A DNA stretch of 27,436 nt from an uncultured Prevotellaceae bacterium (GTDB taxonomy: Bacteria; Bacteroidota; Bacteroidia; Bacteroidales; Bacteroidaceae): assembly GCA_937910905.1 (NCBI GenBank), contig CALEPV010000039.1, positions 1-27,436 on the forward strand. Reading direction: 5' to 3'. A program made the position numbers and the translations under genes. Below the pieces are notes generated by a model. That model saw only the letters and a list, made by a program, of their open reading frames with translations. It had not been told where the DNA came from and did no database searches. Positions 7,839 to 16,161 of the stretch are shown here, one piece after another; the first letter of the stretch is position 1, and each line of letters starts with the position of its first letter.

Positions 7839-7866
7839 GACTAAAATCACAAGTGTGATTTTAGTC
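7839..7866. terminator. Strong 12-bp hairpin after the glucokinase gene
   Basis: GACTAAAATCAC-aagt-GTGATTTTAGTC is a perfect 12-bp inverted repeat with a 4-nt loop, 42 nt past the glucokinase stop codon and 94 nt before the transporter start. There is no U-run immediately after it. It is most simply a terminator for the glucokinase gene, though a dyad operator for the transporter gene is also possible. Confidence 0.55.
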
Positions 7867-7960
7867 GTGCACCGCGGCGAACGACCTCGCACACCGCATA
7901 GAACGGGCACTTGCGCCATGCTGACGAAATCATGCTAACACACATAATCATTTATAATAT

Positions 7961-9490
7961 ATGTTTGAAAACCAACCTAAGGGGCTCTATGCCCTCGCTC
8001 TGGCCAACACCGGTGAACGCTTCGGCTACTACACCATGCTGGCTGTGTTCGCGCTGTTCCTAGGCGAAAACTTCGGCCTGTCGGAGTCTGTATCTGGCAT
8101 CATCTACGGCGCATTCCTCGGCATGGTCTACTTTCTGCCACTCGTGGGAGGCATCATGGCCGACAAGTTCGGTTTCGGCCGAATGGTAACCATCGGCATC
8201 ATAATTATGTTCTTCGGCTATCTGCTGCTGGCCGTGCCGCTCGGCGGAGGCGCATTCGCTATGGTTGCTATGCTGGCCGCCCTGCTTCTCATCAGCTTCG
8301 GTACAGGCCTGTTCAAGGGCAATCTGCAGGTGATGGTGGGCAATCTCTACGACGACCCGCAGTACGCCAGCCAGCGCGATTCAGGCTTCTCGCTGTTCTA
8401 CATGGCCATCAACATCGGTGCCCTCTTCGCACCGACCATGGCTGTGGAGATAATGAAGTATGCTGAGAACAGCCTGGGCTACAGCCATGCCGACAGCTAT
8501 CACTTCGCATTCGCCGTGGCCTGCGCATCGCTCATCCTTTCTATTGCCATCTACTACGCCTTCCGCAGCACCTTCCGCCATGTGGAGGGCGACAAGAAGA
8601 AGGATGCCAGCGCCGCCGCTGCTGCAACCGAGGAGCTCTCGCCCGAGGAGACCAAGCAGCGCATCACAGCACTGATACTGGTGTTCGCCGTAGTGATATT
8701 CTTCTGGATGGCGTTCCATCAGAACGGTCTCTCGCTGACCTACTTCGCCAACCAGTTCACGCAGAAGACCGCCACAGGCGTTGACACGATGCCGTTCAGC
8801 GTGTGGAACCTGGTTGCCGTCATCTTCCTTGTGTACGGCCTGTTCTCTGTGTTCCAGAGCAAAACATCCAAGGGTCGCGGCATAGCATGTCTGGTCATCG
8901 GCGCTGCCGTAGGCTTCCTCTACGTGAAGTTCTCGCAGTCGGCTGGCAGCCGCGTGGACATCAGCGCTCCTATCTTCCAGCAGTTCAACCCCTTCTACGT
9001 AGTGGCACTCACGCCTGTGTCCATGGCCATATTCGGTGCTCTGGCAGCTCGCGGCAAGGAGCCCAAGGCACCGCGCAAGATTGCCTATGGCATGATTGTG
9101 GCTGCTGTGGCATTCTGCCTGATGGTCGTTGCATCGCAAGGCCTGCTCACCCCCAACGAGCAGAAGGCTGCCATCGAGGCCGGTACAGCCTCCTACCCCG
9201 CTTCACCCTACTGGCTCATCAGCGTATATCTGGTTCTGACCTTCGGCGAACTGCTGCTGTCGCCTATGGGCATCAGCTTCGTCAGCAAGGTGGCTCCGCC
9301 CAAGTACAAGGGCATGATGATGGGCGGATGGTTCGTAGCCACAGCCATCGGCAACCTGCTCGTATCAGTAGGCGGAATCCTGTGGGGCGGCCTGTCGCTG
9401 ACAGTTGTATGGCTCGTCTTCGCTGCCCTCTGCCTGCTTTCAGCCCTCTTCATGTTCGCCATGATGAAGCGACTGGAGAAGGTGGCATAA
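7961..9490 (+). CDS. POT/PTR2 family proton-coupled peptide transporter
   Basis: A 509-residue major facilitator of the POT family, importing di- and tripeptides with protons across the inner membrane. The TM1 signature is ANTGERFGYYTMLAVFALFL (residues 15-34), equivalent to the ExxERFxYY motif in which the Glu and Arg couple proton binding. TM2 onward contains GIIYGAFLGMVYFLPLVGG, and SFGTGLFKGNLQVMVGNLY corresponds to the conserved GNxKPN-type region. A charged cytoplasmic loop (KKKDASAAAAATEELSPEE) near residue 215 separates the two halves. About 12-14 hydrophobic segments are visible. Start and length fit the family. Convergent with the HHH protein gene, 21 nt apart. Confidence 0.92.
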   Translation: MFENQPKGLYALALANTGERFGYYTMLAVFALFLGENFGLSESVSGIIYGAFLGMVYFLPLVGGIMADKFGFGRMVTIGIIIMFFGYLLLAVPLGGGAFAMVAMLAALLLISFGTGLFKGNLQVMVGNLYDDPQYASQRDSGFSLFYMAINIGALFAPTMAVEIMKYAENSLGYSHADSYHFAFAVACASLILSIAIYYAFRSTFRHVEGDKKKDASAAAAATEELSPEETKQRITALILVFAVVIFFWMAFHQNGLSLTYFANQFTQKTATGVDTMPFSVWNLVAVIFLVYGLFSVFQSKTSKGRGIACLVIGAAVGFLYVKFSQSAGSRVDISAPIFQQFNPFYVVALTPVSMAIFGALAARGKEPKAPRKIAYGMIVAAVAFCLMVVASQGLLTPNEQKAAIEAGTASYPASPYWLISVYLVLTFGELLLSPMGISFVSKVAPPKYKGMMMGGWFVATAIGNLLVSVGGILWGGLSLTVVWLVFAALCLLSALFMFAMMKRLEKVA

Positions 9491-9511
9491 CATCGCCACA
9501 GACATACACAC

Positions 9512-11581
9512 TCACCAGCGGACGCGCAGCAGCAGTTGCGCGTCCGCTTTGTATGCGGAGCCTATGCGCGTAGGGCCCGACGACTGCTCTGTGCGGTCAT
9601 CGTAGTGGGTCATGCCAAGCTTGGCTTGCAGGTGCCAGCGGCCCGTGGCCGACTGGTAGCGCACGGTAGCAGCCAGACGCTGACCGCGCCCGTAGAGCTG
9701 CTGGAGCCCGAAGCCCTGATAGAGCGACGGCTCATAGATGTGCAGGCGGCTGTTCCAGTCGTCGGTGTGGAACCACGCAGCGAGCAGCGATAAGCGCAGC
9801 CGTTCGTGCAGCAGAGTGTAGTCGGCCCGAGGCAGCAGCGCGAAGCCAGTGGAGGTGGATGCGGCATAGGCCGTGCCTCTGGCCACAGCTGCCGGCAGCC
9901 GATAGGCATGCCATTGCACAGCCGGTATCAGCGTGAGGCGCGAGCCGGCGCGGTAGTTGTACATCGCACGGATGCGGTGCGAATAGTGTCGGCGGTCGCT
10001 CTGCTCCTTGCTCTTCAGCGCATAGCGCACAGTCAAGGTGCTCTGCCTGTTCAGCCTGTAGGCCGTCTGGAGCGTAGCCTCCCACCCTTGCGAACTACGG
10101 CTCATGCTGTAGCGGGGCCAGGGCGAATAGAATAGGTCAGCCATTGCCAGCAGCGACAGCTGGGATGTCAGCTCAGCATCGACCTGCAGGGCCACGCCGC
10201 TCTCGTTCTGCACAGAGCTGTTCTCGCTGTAGGCCGTGGCGAGTGCTGAGTAGTAGTACTTCGAGTAGAAACGCTGCAGGGCGCTCAGCTGCAGAGCGTT
10301 GCCCAGCTGGTAGCTGATGCGGTTCAACGTGGCCCATGCGTTCCCGCCCTGCTGCAGGCTGTGGGCTGTCTCGCCAGCCACCAGCAGCGGCGACAGGCGA
10401 TAGCTGTAGTCCACCGACACCGCCCCGAACTGTTGTCCCTTCGGCGCTATCTGGCGATAGGCACTGGAGCTGCGGCTGAACACGCGGTTGTAGTACTGGT
10501 ACATTCCCGTCAGGCCCAGGCCGTAGGACGAATGTTGCCACTGCAGGTGCAGGGCTGTGGTGTGGGCCGTGAGATTGTGCCTGCGCTCCTGCTCCGACTC
10601 GGTGCGGTGCAGGCCGCTAGCATTGATGCTGCGCACGGTTCCGTTGTTGTAGAGCGATGCGTCCAGCTGGCGGTAGGAGTAGAGCGCCGTGAGCTGCAGC
10701 TGCGGCGACAGGGCTATTACGGCTGCAGCGCCACGCAGGAAGCTGTATTCGCTATTGGACCTGTGCGGACGCACGCCCGTGGTGGTGCGGTTCCAGCCCA
10801 GCGTGGCCTTGCCCAGCATCAGACCGTTGTTCATCACCAGCCCCTCGCCGAAACCTGCCTTGTAGTCGCCCAGCACCAGCGTATGCACGAAGCGCCAGTT
10901 GCGCAGCGTGACGTGCCCGCCGTAGGCATCCCACAGCGGCATGTGGCTCGTGAACATAGGCTCACCGGCATCTTTACTGGCCCTGAGCCCCCACTCCACC
11001 CGACGTCCGTACTGCCCGGAGTAGCGCAGCCGCTGGGCTATGCCCTGTGCCCAGGGCCAGCCGTCGCGCTCGTACATAGGGACATCGACACGTGCCAGGA
11101 CAGCGTGGCCCACAGTGTCCAGCCGCGCATAGCTGCGTGCCGCAACGGTGCCGCCGGCATCCAGCGTACAGATCAGCGGCAACCAACGAAGAGCATCAAG
11201 AGATATTCCCTTGATACCCTTCAGTTCGTTCCATGAGTCTATGCGACCGAAGCGGGCACGGTAGTCGACAATGGCATCCACCTGCCGGCTGTCCATGAAC
11301 GGCAGCGCCAGCAGGTCGGCATGCAGGGCTGCGTTCAGCGGCAACGGGTTGTCATGCAGGGCGCTGAGCATTTCAGCCAGCTCTTCCCAGCGTTCCTGCT
11401 GGCCTCCGTCGTCGGTCCATGCATCGCTTTCGGCTTCACGCTCTACGAGCTCTTGCAGCAACTCGTCGAAGTCGGCATCTGTCTGAGCCGTGACATACAA
11501 CGGCCAGAATATGGCCAGAGCAAGCAGCAGAAGCAGACGAAGCAGACGAAGCAAAGTTGGAACTAAACGCATGGCGAGCAT
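9512..11581 (-). CDS. Secreted helix-hairpin-helix protein with putative outer-membrane barrel
   Basis: About 689 residues. A very leucine-rich signal peptide ends near TAQ (residue 33), followed by an acidic helical stretch. A ComEA-like helix-hairpin-helix region lies at about 82-138 (LLALPFMDSRQVDAIVDYRA, then KGIKGISLDALRWLPLI). The remaining 550 residues are rich in alternating aromatic, Tyr, Arg and Ser strands (for example YGRRVEWGLRASKDAGEPMF and YSHRIRAMYNYRAGSRLTLI) and end in LLLRVRW, consistent with an outer-membrane beta-barrel. This architecture recurs in Bacteroidetes, and HHH suggests DNA contact; a role in DNA uptake would be speculation. Start choice is between ATGs at 11581 and 11572. 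It follows the PHP gene by 20 nt. Confidence 0.75.
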   Translation of the reverse strand: MLAMRLVPTLLRLLRLLLLLALAIFWPLYVTAQTDADFDELLQELVEREAESDAWTDDGGQQERWEELAEMLSALHDNPLPLNAALHADLLALPFMDSRQVDAIVDYRARFGRIDSWNELKGIKGISLDALRWLPLICTLDAGGTVAARSYARLDTVGHAVLARVDVPMYERDGWPWAQGIAQRLRYSGQYGRRVEWGLRASKDAGEPMFTSHMPLWDAYGGHVTLRNWRFVHTLVLGDYKAGFGEGLVMNNGLMLGKATLGWNRTTTGVRPHRSNSEYSFLRGAAAVIALSPQLQLTALYSYRQLDASLYNNGTVRSINASGLHRTESEQERRHNLTAHTTALHLQWQHSSYGLGLTGMYQYYNRVFSRSSSAYRQIAPKGQQFGAVSVDYSYRLSPLLVAGETAHSLQQGGNAWATLNRISYQLGNALQLSALQRFYSKYYYSALATAYSENSSVQNESGVALQVDAELTSQLSLLAMADLFYSPWPRYSMSRSSQGWEATLQTAYRLNRQSTLTVRYALKSKEQSDRRHYSHRIRAMYNYRAGSRLTLIPAVQWHAYRLPAAVARGTAYAASTSTGFALLPRADYTLLHERLRLSLLAAWFHTDDWNSRLHIYEPSLYQGFGLQQLYGRGQRLAATVRYQSATGRWHLQAKLGMTHYDDRTEQSSGPTRIGSAYKADAQLLLRVRW

Positions 11582-11601
11582 AGGGCTTGGCTGTGCCTGC
11601 C

Positions 11602-12327
11602 CTATTCGATACTGGTTGGGATGTTCAGATAGCGCAGACACTCATCGGGATAGTAGTTCATCACCAGCTCGTCGGGGAACTGCGATGCTTCAAGCAGCGG
11701 AAGAGCATACTCATAGTCGGCCACAGAGAAGCTGATGTGGGCATCCGACCCCAGTATGATGGGCACATCGTAGTGGCGACACAGGCGAAGTATCTCGATG
11801 TTGTTGGGCACAGCGACGTCCTTGTGTCTGCATGGCTTCATCGATGAAGCGTTGATCTCCAGCAACGTGTGGGTGGCGCGTGCGGCCAGCACCAGCGGCT
11901 CAAACAGCAGTTCTGCCGTACCGTCGCCAGGGTGACTGATGATGTGCGTCCACGGATTGTGTATGACTGCAAGCATGGCATCAGTGTTCTGCTGACGCGT
12001 GCCACCCTGCCAGCAGAGCGAATGTATGCCTGCTATGCGCAGGTCTAACATACGGTAGTGCTGCTCGTCCAGATCCAGGCGTCCCGTGGTATCGAGTATG
12101 TTCAGCTCGGCTCCCATGAGCAGCCGCACGCCGTACATCATGCGTGGTACCACGTGCAGGTTGCGGAAGTATATCGACTGCGGTGCGCCGGGTATGCTGG
12201 GTGCATGGTCGGTGATACCCAGTATCTGCAGCTTGCAGTCGGCGGCAGCACGAGCCATCTCCTGCACCGTGGAGTAGGCATGGCCCGATGCCACAGTGTG
12301 CGTATGCAAGTCAAGAAGGGGTGTCAT
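11602..12327 (-). CDS. PHP domain phosphoesterase (YcdX-like)
   Basis: A 241-residue PHP-domain protein, a trinuclear-metal phosphoesterase fold. Metal ligands are visible as DLHTHTVASGHAYST (H8, H10, H16), GITDHAP (D40, H41), GAELNI (E74), HIISHPGDG, LEINASS and LGSDAHI, matching the order in the YcdX/histidinol-phosphatase-like branch. Substrate is unknown; family members hydrolyse small phosphate esters. The ATG at 12327-12325 puts the first metal motif at residue 6, as usual. The downstream HHH/barrel gene begins 20 nt after the stop, so the two are probably one operon. Divergent from the small His-rich gene. Confidence 0.9.
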   Translation of the reverse strand: MTPLLDLHTHTVASGHAYSTVQEMARAAADCKLQILGITDHAPSIPGAPQSIYFRNLHVVPRMMYGVRLLMGAELNILDTTGRLDLDEQHYRMLDLRIAGIHSLCWQGGTRQQNTDAMLAVIHNPWTHIISHPGDGTAELLFEPLVLAARATHTLLEINASSMKPCRHKDVAVPNNIEILRLCRHYDVPIILGSDAHISFSVADYEYALPLLEASQFPDELVMNYYPDECLRYLNIPTSIE

Positions 12328-12394
12328 CTATATATATTCGTCAAGAAATTAGAGGTTTATGCCGTCCTGCGGTCCATTGTTTCCATATTATTTG

Positions 12395-12402
12395 TACTTT
12401 TG
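12395..12402 (+). promoter_or_regulatory. -7 box before the small His-rich gene
   Basis: TACTTTTG matches TAnnTTTG, 26 nt before the ATG at 12429. A TTG at 12377-12379 lies only 15 nt upstream, shorter than expected for a -33 element, so the second element is uncertain. Confidence 0.5.
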
Positions 12403-12428
12403 CGCCGCTAACGACAAACTATTACACT

Positions 12429-12758
12429 ATGTCAGGGACAACTGCATCGACAACTGAATCATCGCATCATCATCATAGCTCGGATGCCTCCAACAGCACC
12501 CACCATCACCACCACAGGCGCCACTCGCGTCGCCGCAGCAGGCTGAAGCTGGCATTCAGGCGCGGTCTTCTATTTGGCGCATCGGCCGTGGCACTGATGG
12601 CCACGCTAGTCATCATATACTATGGCATGAGGGGGGCCGATGGCGTAGAGTTTGTACTGCTTAAGCTCACTCCTGTGTTCCTAATTATAGGATGTCTTAT
12701 CTGGGGGGGGTATTTTTTAAGGCAAAAAAGGATCTACGACTCTGAGCACAGACGTTGA
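12429..12758 (+). CDS. Small His-rich two-TM membrane protein (hypothetical)
   Basis: A 109-residue protein that I do not recognise. The N-terminal third is low complexity, with SSHHHHSSDASNSTHHHHHR followed by a strongly basic RHSRRRSRLK stretch. Two hydrophobic segments follow (GLLFGASAVALMATLVIIYY and LLKLTPVFLIIGCLIWGGYF), and the tail is basic (RQKRIYDSEHRR). The basic stretch before the first segment predicts that both termini face the cytoplasm. The ATG at 12429 was chosen because a -7 box lies just upstream. The last 25 nt overlap the 3' end of the antiporter gene on the other strand. An 8-G run at 12703-12710 lies inside the coding sequence. The His clusters could bind metal, but that is only inference. 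Confidence 0.7.
   Translation: MSGTTASTTESSHHHHSSDASNSTHHHHHRRHSRRRSRLKLAFRRGLLFGASAVALMATLVIIYYGMRGADGVEFVLLKLTPVFLIIGCLIWGGYFLRQKRIYDSEHRR
12703..12710 (+). repeat. Homopolymeric G tract (8 G)
   Basis: Eight consecutive G residues encode the Gly-Gly of LIWGGYF at the end of the second TM of the small protein. Loss of one G brings in a TAA a few codons later; gain of one G gives a different tail ending at a nearby TGA. Confidence 0.9.
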
Positions 12759-14983
12759 AGACTGGCCTCCTCGCCTACGAGCCACAGCTGGTCGCCCTCC
12801 TGGAACACGTAGTTCGGTCGCGGCGTGCTCAGCTCGTTGCTGCCAGCGCACTCCACTCCGACAATCAGACACTTATAGTCCTCGCGTATACGGCTGTCCT
12901 TGATGGTCAGTCCTACGTAAGGCGACTCCTCCGTGAGCTCCATACGGCGCAGCTTCATCTCATCGTCGGCCGACGGTGTCTGCACTGCAGCAATCTTCTG
13001 CGTCTCAGCCTCCAGCGCCTTGCCGAAAGCTGCGATCTGCTGGTCGGTGCCTATCACCTGCAGGCGGTCGCCTGGCAGGATGCGTGTCTGCCCCGACGGG
13101 ATGTTGATACGCTCACGTCCGCGCACCACGGATACTACATGCATACCGTACTTCTTGCCCAGGCCCAGCTCCATCAGCGTCTTTCCGGCCCATGCTATGC
13201 CTACGGGGATGGTAAAGTCGGTAAGGTGCATGTCGTGCTCCACCAGATGGCCGGCATACTTCGGGCGTGAACGCTCGGCCTTGCGCTCGCGCTGGTTCAG
13301 GTTGTCCGTGAACGTAGCTTCGAGCTTGCGGCTACGACGGCGCGCCGTGGCCGAATTGGTGATGTACGCTATCAGCGCCGTGGCCACGATAGCCACAAGC
13401 GGAGTGCTCCAATGTAGCGTATAGCCCAACACAGAGCCTATGATGAGCGCACCAAGGAGCAGTCGCAGTCCTGCGATGCCCACCATAGGCACGCGGTTGA
13501 AGCGCGACCCTTCCCAGAGCGCCTTGTAGCTCTCGCTGTTCTGCCCGCGTCGCACCAAGGCGTAAAGGAACGGAGAGGCCAGCAGTATAGTGCCTGTGGC
13601 CAGCACTACATTGTTCCATGGCTCGGGCAGCAACGTCTCCGGCAGCAGGTTGGTGGCAACTGCCAGTATCACAGCCACGGTGGCGATAGACAGGACTCCA
13701 TAGATAAGAGCCTGTCGCAGGTTCTGCATCAGGAATGTGCGCCAATGGCTGTCTTGACCGGCCTCAGTAGGAGCTGCCGTGGTGTACTCGCTGAGCATAC
13801 GCTGCAGGCGTGCTGGCAGATGCCGCTCCAGAGCATTGTAGGCAGGGGTGGCAAGACGTATCATATATGGCGTGGTGAACGTGGTGAACACCGACACAGC
13901 CACTACTATCGGGTACAGGTAGTCGGCAGTGACACCCAGAGATGTGCCCAGCGTAGCCAGGATGAATGCGAACTCGCCAATCTGAGTCAACGAGAAGCTG
14001 CACTGCATGGCCACCTTCAGCGGCTGACCAGCAAGCAGGAAGCCGATGGTTCCAAACACCACCTGTCCCAGCATGATGGCAGCGATGATACATAGTATGG
14101 GTACGATGTAGGTGACAATTAGGTTCACGTCGACCATCATGCCCACCGACACAAAGAATATAGCGCCAAAGAGGTTCTTGACGGGGTTCACCAGATGCTC
14201 AATGCGCTCGGCCTCCAGTGTCTCGGCTAGTATGCTGCCCATAATGAATGCGCCGAATGCTGGCGAGTAGCCCACCTGAGTAGCGATGACCACCATGCCG
14301 AAGCACAGTGCCAGTGACACTATGAGCATAGTCTCATCGCCCATCAGCGTCCTCACCTTGCGCAGCAACAGGGGTATCATGTATATGCCCACCACGAACC
14401 ACAGCACCAGGAAGAACACCAGCTTGGCTATGCTGCCCAGCATCTGCATCCCTTCCAGCTGTGAGCTGACAGCCATCGTTGATAGCATCACCATCAGCAC
14501 AATGGCCAGGATATCCTCGATAATCAGCACGCTGAGCACCATGCCCGCAAACCGTTGCTGACGCAAGCCCATGTCATCGAAGGCTTTGAAGATGATGGTT
14601 GTACTGGACATTGCCAGCATACCACCTAGGAAGATGCTGTTCATCTGTCCCCAACTGAAGGCATAGCCCACACTGTAGCCCACACACATCATGGCAAAGA
14701 TGATGGTGCACGCTGCGATGATGGGCGCAGCGCCCATCTTCATTATCTTCTTGAAACTGAACTCCAGGCCCAGAGCGAAGAGCAGGAAGATGACTCCGAT
14801 ATCCGACCACAGGTGTATGTTCTCCAAGTCGGTCACACTAGGCATATATGGCATATTGGGCGAAGCCAGGAAGCCCGCCACTATATAACCCAGAACCAGT
14901 GGCTGTTTCAGCCACTTGAACAGTAGGGTCATTGCACCCGCGCATACCAACAGCAGCGCCAGGTCGGCAATCATTGGTTCCAT
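12734..14983 (-). CDS. KefB/CPA2-type cation:proton antiporter with two RCK-C domains
   Basis: A 749-residue inner-membrane antiporter of the CPA2 superfamily. The N-terminal Na/H-exchanger domain (about 5-375) has 12 or so TM segments, with GVIFLLFALGLEFSFKK, MLAMSSTTIIFKAFDD and VLIIEDILAIVLMVML, where IIEDILA holds the conserved acidic residues of the ion site. A second membrane block of about four segments lies at 415-540. Two soluble RCK-C (TrkA-C) domains follow, at about 584-655 (IPVGIAWAGKTLMELGL) and 675-749 (SPYVGLTIKDSRIREDY), which in related transporters bind regulatory ligands. No RCK-N nucleotide domain is seen. The ATG follows the mscS stop by 6 nt, so the two probably form an operon concerned with ion and osmotic balance. 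The exact cation is not deducible. Confidence 0.9.
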   Translation of the reverse strand: MEPMIADLALLLVCAGAMTLLFKWLKQPLVLGYIVAGFLASPNMPYMPSVTDLENIHLWSDIGVIFLLFALGLEFSFKKIMKMGAAPIIAACTIIFAMMCVGYSVGYAFSWGQMNSIFLGGMLAMSSTTIIFKAFDDMGLRQQRFAGMVLSVLIIEDILAIVLMVMLSTMAVSSQLEGMQMLGSIAKLVFFLVLWFVVGIYMIPLLLRKVRTLMGDETMLIVSLALCFGMVVIATQVGYSPAFGAFIMGSILAETLEAERIEHLVNPVKNLFGAIFFVSVGMMVDVNLIVTYIVPILCIIAAIMLGQVVFGTIGFLLAGQPLKVAMQCSFSLTQIGEFAFILATLGTSLGVTADYLYPIVVAVSVFTTFTTPYMIRLATPAYNALERHLPARLQRMLSEYTTAAPTEAGQDSHWRTFLMQNLRQALIYGVLSIATVAVILAVATNLLPETLLPEPWNNVVLATGTILLASPFLYALVRRGQNSESYKALWEGSRFNRVPMVGIAGLRLLLGALIIGSVLGYTLHWSTPLVAIVATALIAYITNSATARRRSRKLEATFTDNLNQRERKAERSRPKYAGHLVEHDMHLTDFTIPVGIAWAGKTLMELGLGKKYGMHVVSVVRGRERINIPSGQTRILPGDRLQVIGTDQQIAAFGKALEAETQKIAAVQTPSADDEMKLRRMELTEESPYVGLTIKDSRIREDYKCLIVGVECAGSNELSTPRPNYVFQEGDQLWLVGEEASLQRLCSES

Positions 14984-14989
14984 TAATCC

Positions 14990-15898
14990 TTATGCCTGAT
15001 GCACTGTAACCTGCGGGAATGGGAAGCTAATGCCCTTGGTGTTGAAGGCATTGTAAATCTTCTCGCGTGTGGCGAACATCACGCCCCAGTAGTTGTCGTT
15101 CTCCACCCAGCAACGTATCACCAGGTCAACCGAACTGCTGTTCAGTTCCTTGAGCATCACAACAGGGGCAGGCTCGGACAGCACGCGGCTGTCGGCCTTC
15201 AGTATATCAAGGGCTGTCTGGCGAGCCTTCTCGACATCCTCGCCATACTCTACGCCAATCACCCACTCGCACAGACGCGAAGGTGTGAGCGTGTAGTTGA
15301 TGATGTTGCCGCTGCTCATCGAGCCGTTCGGCACGAATATCTGCTTGCCATCGGCAGTGAGCAGTATGGTATGGAATATCTGAATAGCCTGCACCGTGCC
15401 TGCTGTGCCCTGTGCCTCAATCCAGTCGCCAACCTTGTAGGGCTTGAGGAAGAGTATCACAATGCCACCGGCAAAGTTCTGCAAGTTGCCGCTCAGTGCC
15501 ATACCAATGGCGACACCGAAGGATGCCAGCAGTGCTGCAAAGCTGGTCGTGTTCACACCCAGAGTGCCTACCACGGTGATGATGAGCAGTACCTTGAGCA
15601 GTATTCCTACGAAGCTCTTCACGAAAGTCTGCACGCTCACTTCCACCTTCCGGCGCTCCAGCATAGTGGCCAACAGATAGTTGATGAACTTGATGATGTA
15701 GTATCCGATGAAGTACACCACGATGGCGGCAATGATGTGCCGCCCCATCTCCATGGACCATGTGATGAGCTGCGTGATGACCTGATCAAGACGCACATTG
15801 CCGCTGGCAATATCCTCGCCTACGGCTGCAAGTTTCTCTGTGCTACTGGCCAAAGTGCTGTCGGCCAGTATCTCGGTTGCTTGAAGTAAATGTAGCAT
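14990..15898 (-). CDS. Small-conductance mechanosensitive channel (MscS family)
   Basis: A 302-residue MscS-type channel that would open under membrane tension and release solutes on hypo-osmotic shock. Three TM segments are visible, the third being the glycine/alanine-rich pore helix (FGVAIGMALSGNLQNFAGGI, about 127-146). It is followed by the MscS beta domain with FLKPYKVGDWIEAQGTAGTV and IFVPNGSMSSGNIINYT, and a C-terminal alpha/beta domain ending in FPFPQVTVHQA. The N-terminus has an extra 45-residue segment before TM1. Length fits the family. It is upstream of and probably co-transcribed with the antiporter gene; a -7 box lies about 55 nt upstream. Confidence 0.94.
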   Translation of the reverse strand: MLHLLQATEILADSTLASSTEKLAAVGEDIASGNVRLDQVITQLITWSMEMGRHIIAAIVVYFIGYYIIKFINYLLATMLERRKVEVSVQTFVKSFVGILLKVLLIITVVGTLGVNTTSFAALLASFGVAIGMALSGNLQNFAGGIVILFLKPYKVGDWIEAQGTAGTVQAIQIFHTILLTADGKQIFVPNGSMSSGNIINYTLTPSRLCEWVIGVEYGEDVEKARQTALDILKADSRVLSEPAPVVMLKELNSSSVDLVIRCWVENDNYWGVMFATREKIYNAFNTKGISFPFPQVTVHQA

Positions 15899-15951
15899 GA
15901 GTGTTGTATATTACTTTATATAATGTATTGTCTGCACGATGTGTACGGCTG

Positions 15952-15959
15952 CAAAAGTA
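15952..15959 (-). promoter_or_regulatory. -7 box of the mscS-antiporter unit
   Basis: TACTTTTG on the minus strand fits TAnnTTTG and lies 53 nt upstream of the mscS ATG. No convincing -33 TTTG is seen at the right distance. Confidence 0.5.
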
Positions 15960-16021
15960 CGTATTTCTAGCCAATGAGTGAAATAAAACGTAGCATTCAA
16001 GGTGTATAATTGCTGCAAATC

Positions 16022-16037
16022 GGTCATAATTACGACC
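16022..16037. promoter_or_regulatory. Imperfect palindrome in the divergent spacer
   Basis: GGTCATAATTACGACC is a 16-bp dyad with one mismatched position per arm, in the 263-nt spacer between mscS and the signalling operon, about 80 nt before the operon's -7 box. It could be a regulator site; nothing else supports this. Confidence 0.25.
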
Positions 16038-16109
16038 TATTGATAGCGAAATGCATCACTTTTTAGGCCCTTTAACACAATTTTGGTGATTTGTGGGCAT
16101 GGCGTAATC

Positions 16110-16127
16110 CATCTTTGCGTATCTTTG
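16110..16127 (+). promoter_or_regulatory. Promoter of the FHA/kinase/phosphatase operon
   Basis: Two overlapping -7 candidates are present: CATCTTTG (16110-16117) and TATCTTTG (16120-16127). The latter fits the TAnnTTTG consensus exactly. A TTTG at 16090-16093 is 16 or 26 nt away from them, so -33 spacing is not ideal for either. Transcription would begin near 16134, about 28 nt before the first ATG. Confidence 0.55.
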
Positions 16128-16161
16128 CCCAAATAGTACACATACTTTCACAACATCAGAT

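Noticed and set aside
7839..7866. CRP-type operator (TCACA/TGTGA halves)
   Set aside because: The halves are in the inverse order and too close compared with the TGTGA-N6-TCACA consensus; a hairpin explains the sequence better.
12466..12517. His clusters in the small membrane protein as vector-derived His-tag contamination
   Set aside because: The His runs are interrupted, encoded by mixed codons, and continuous with native promoter and downstream sequence.
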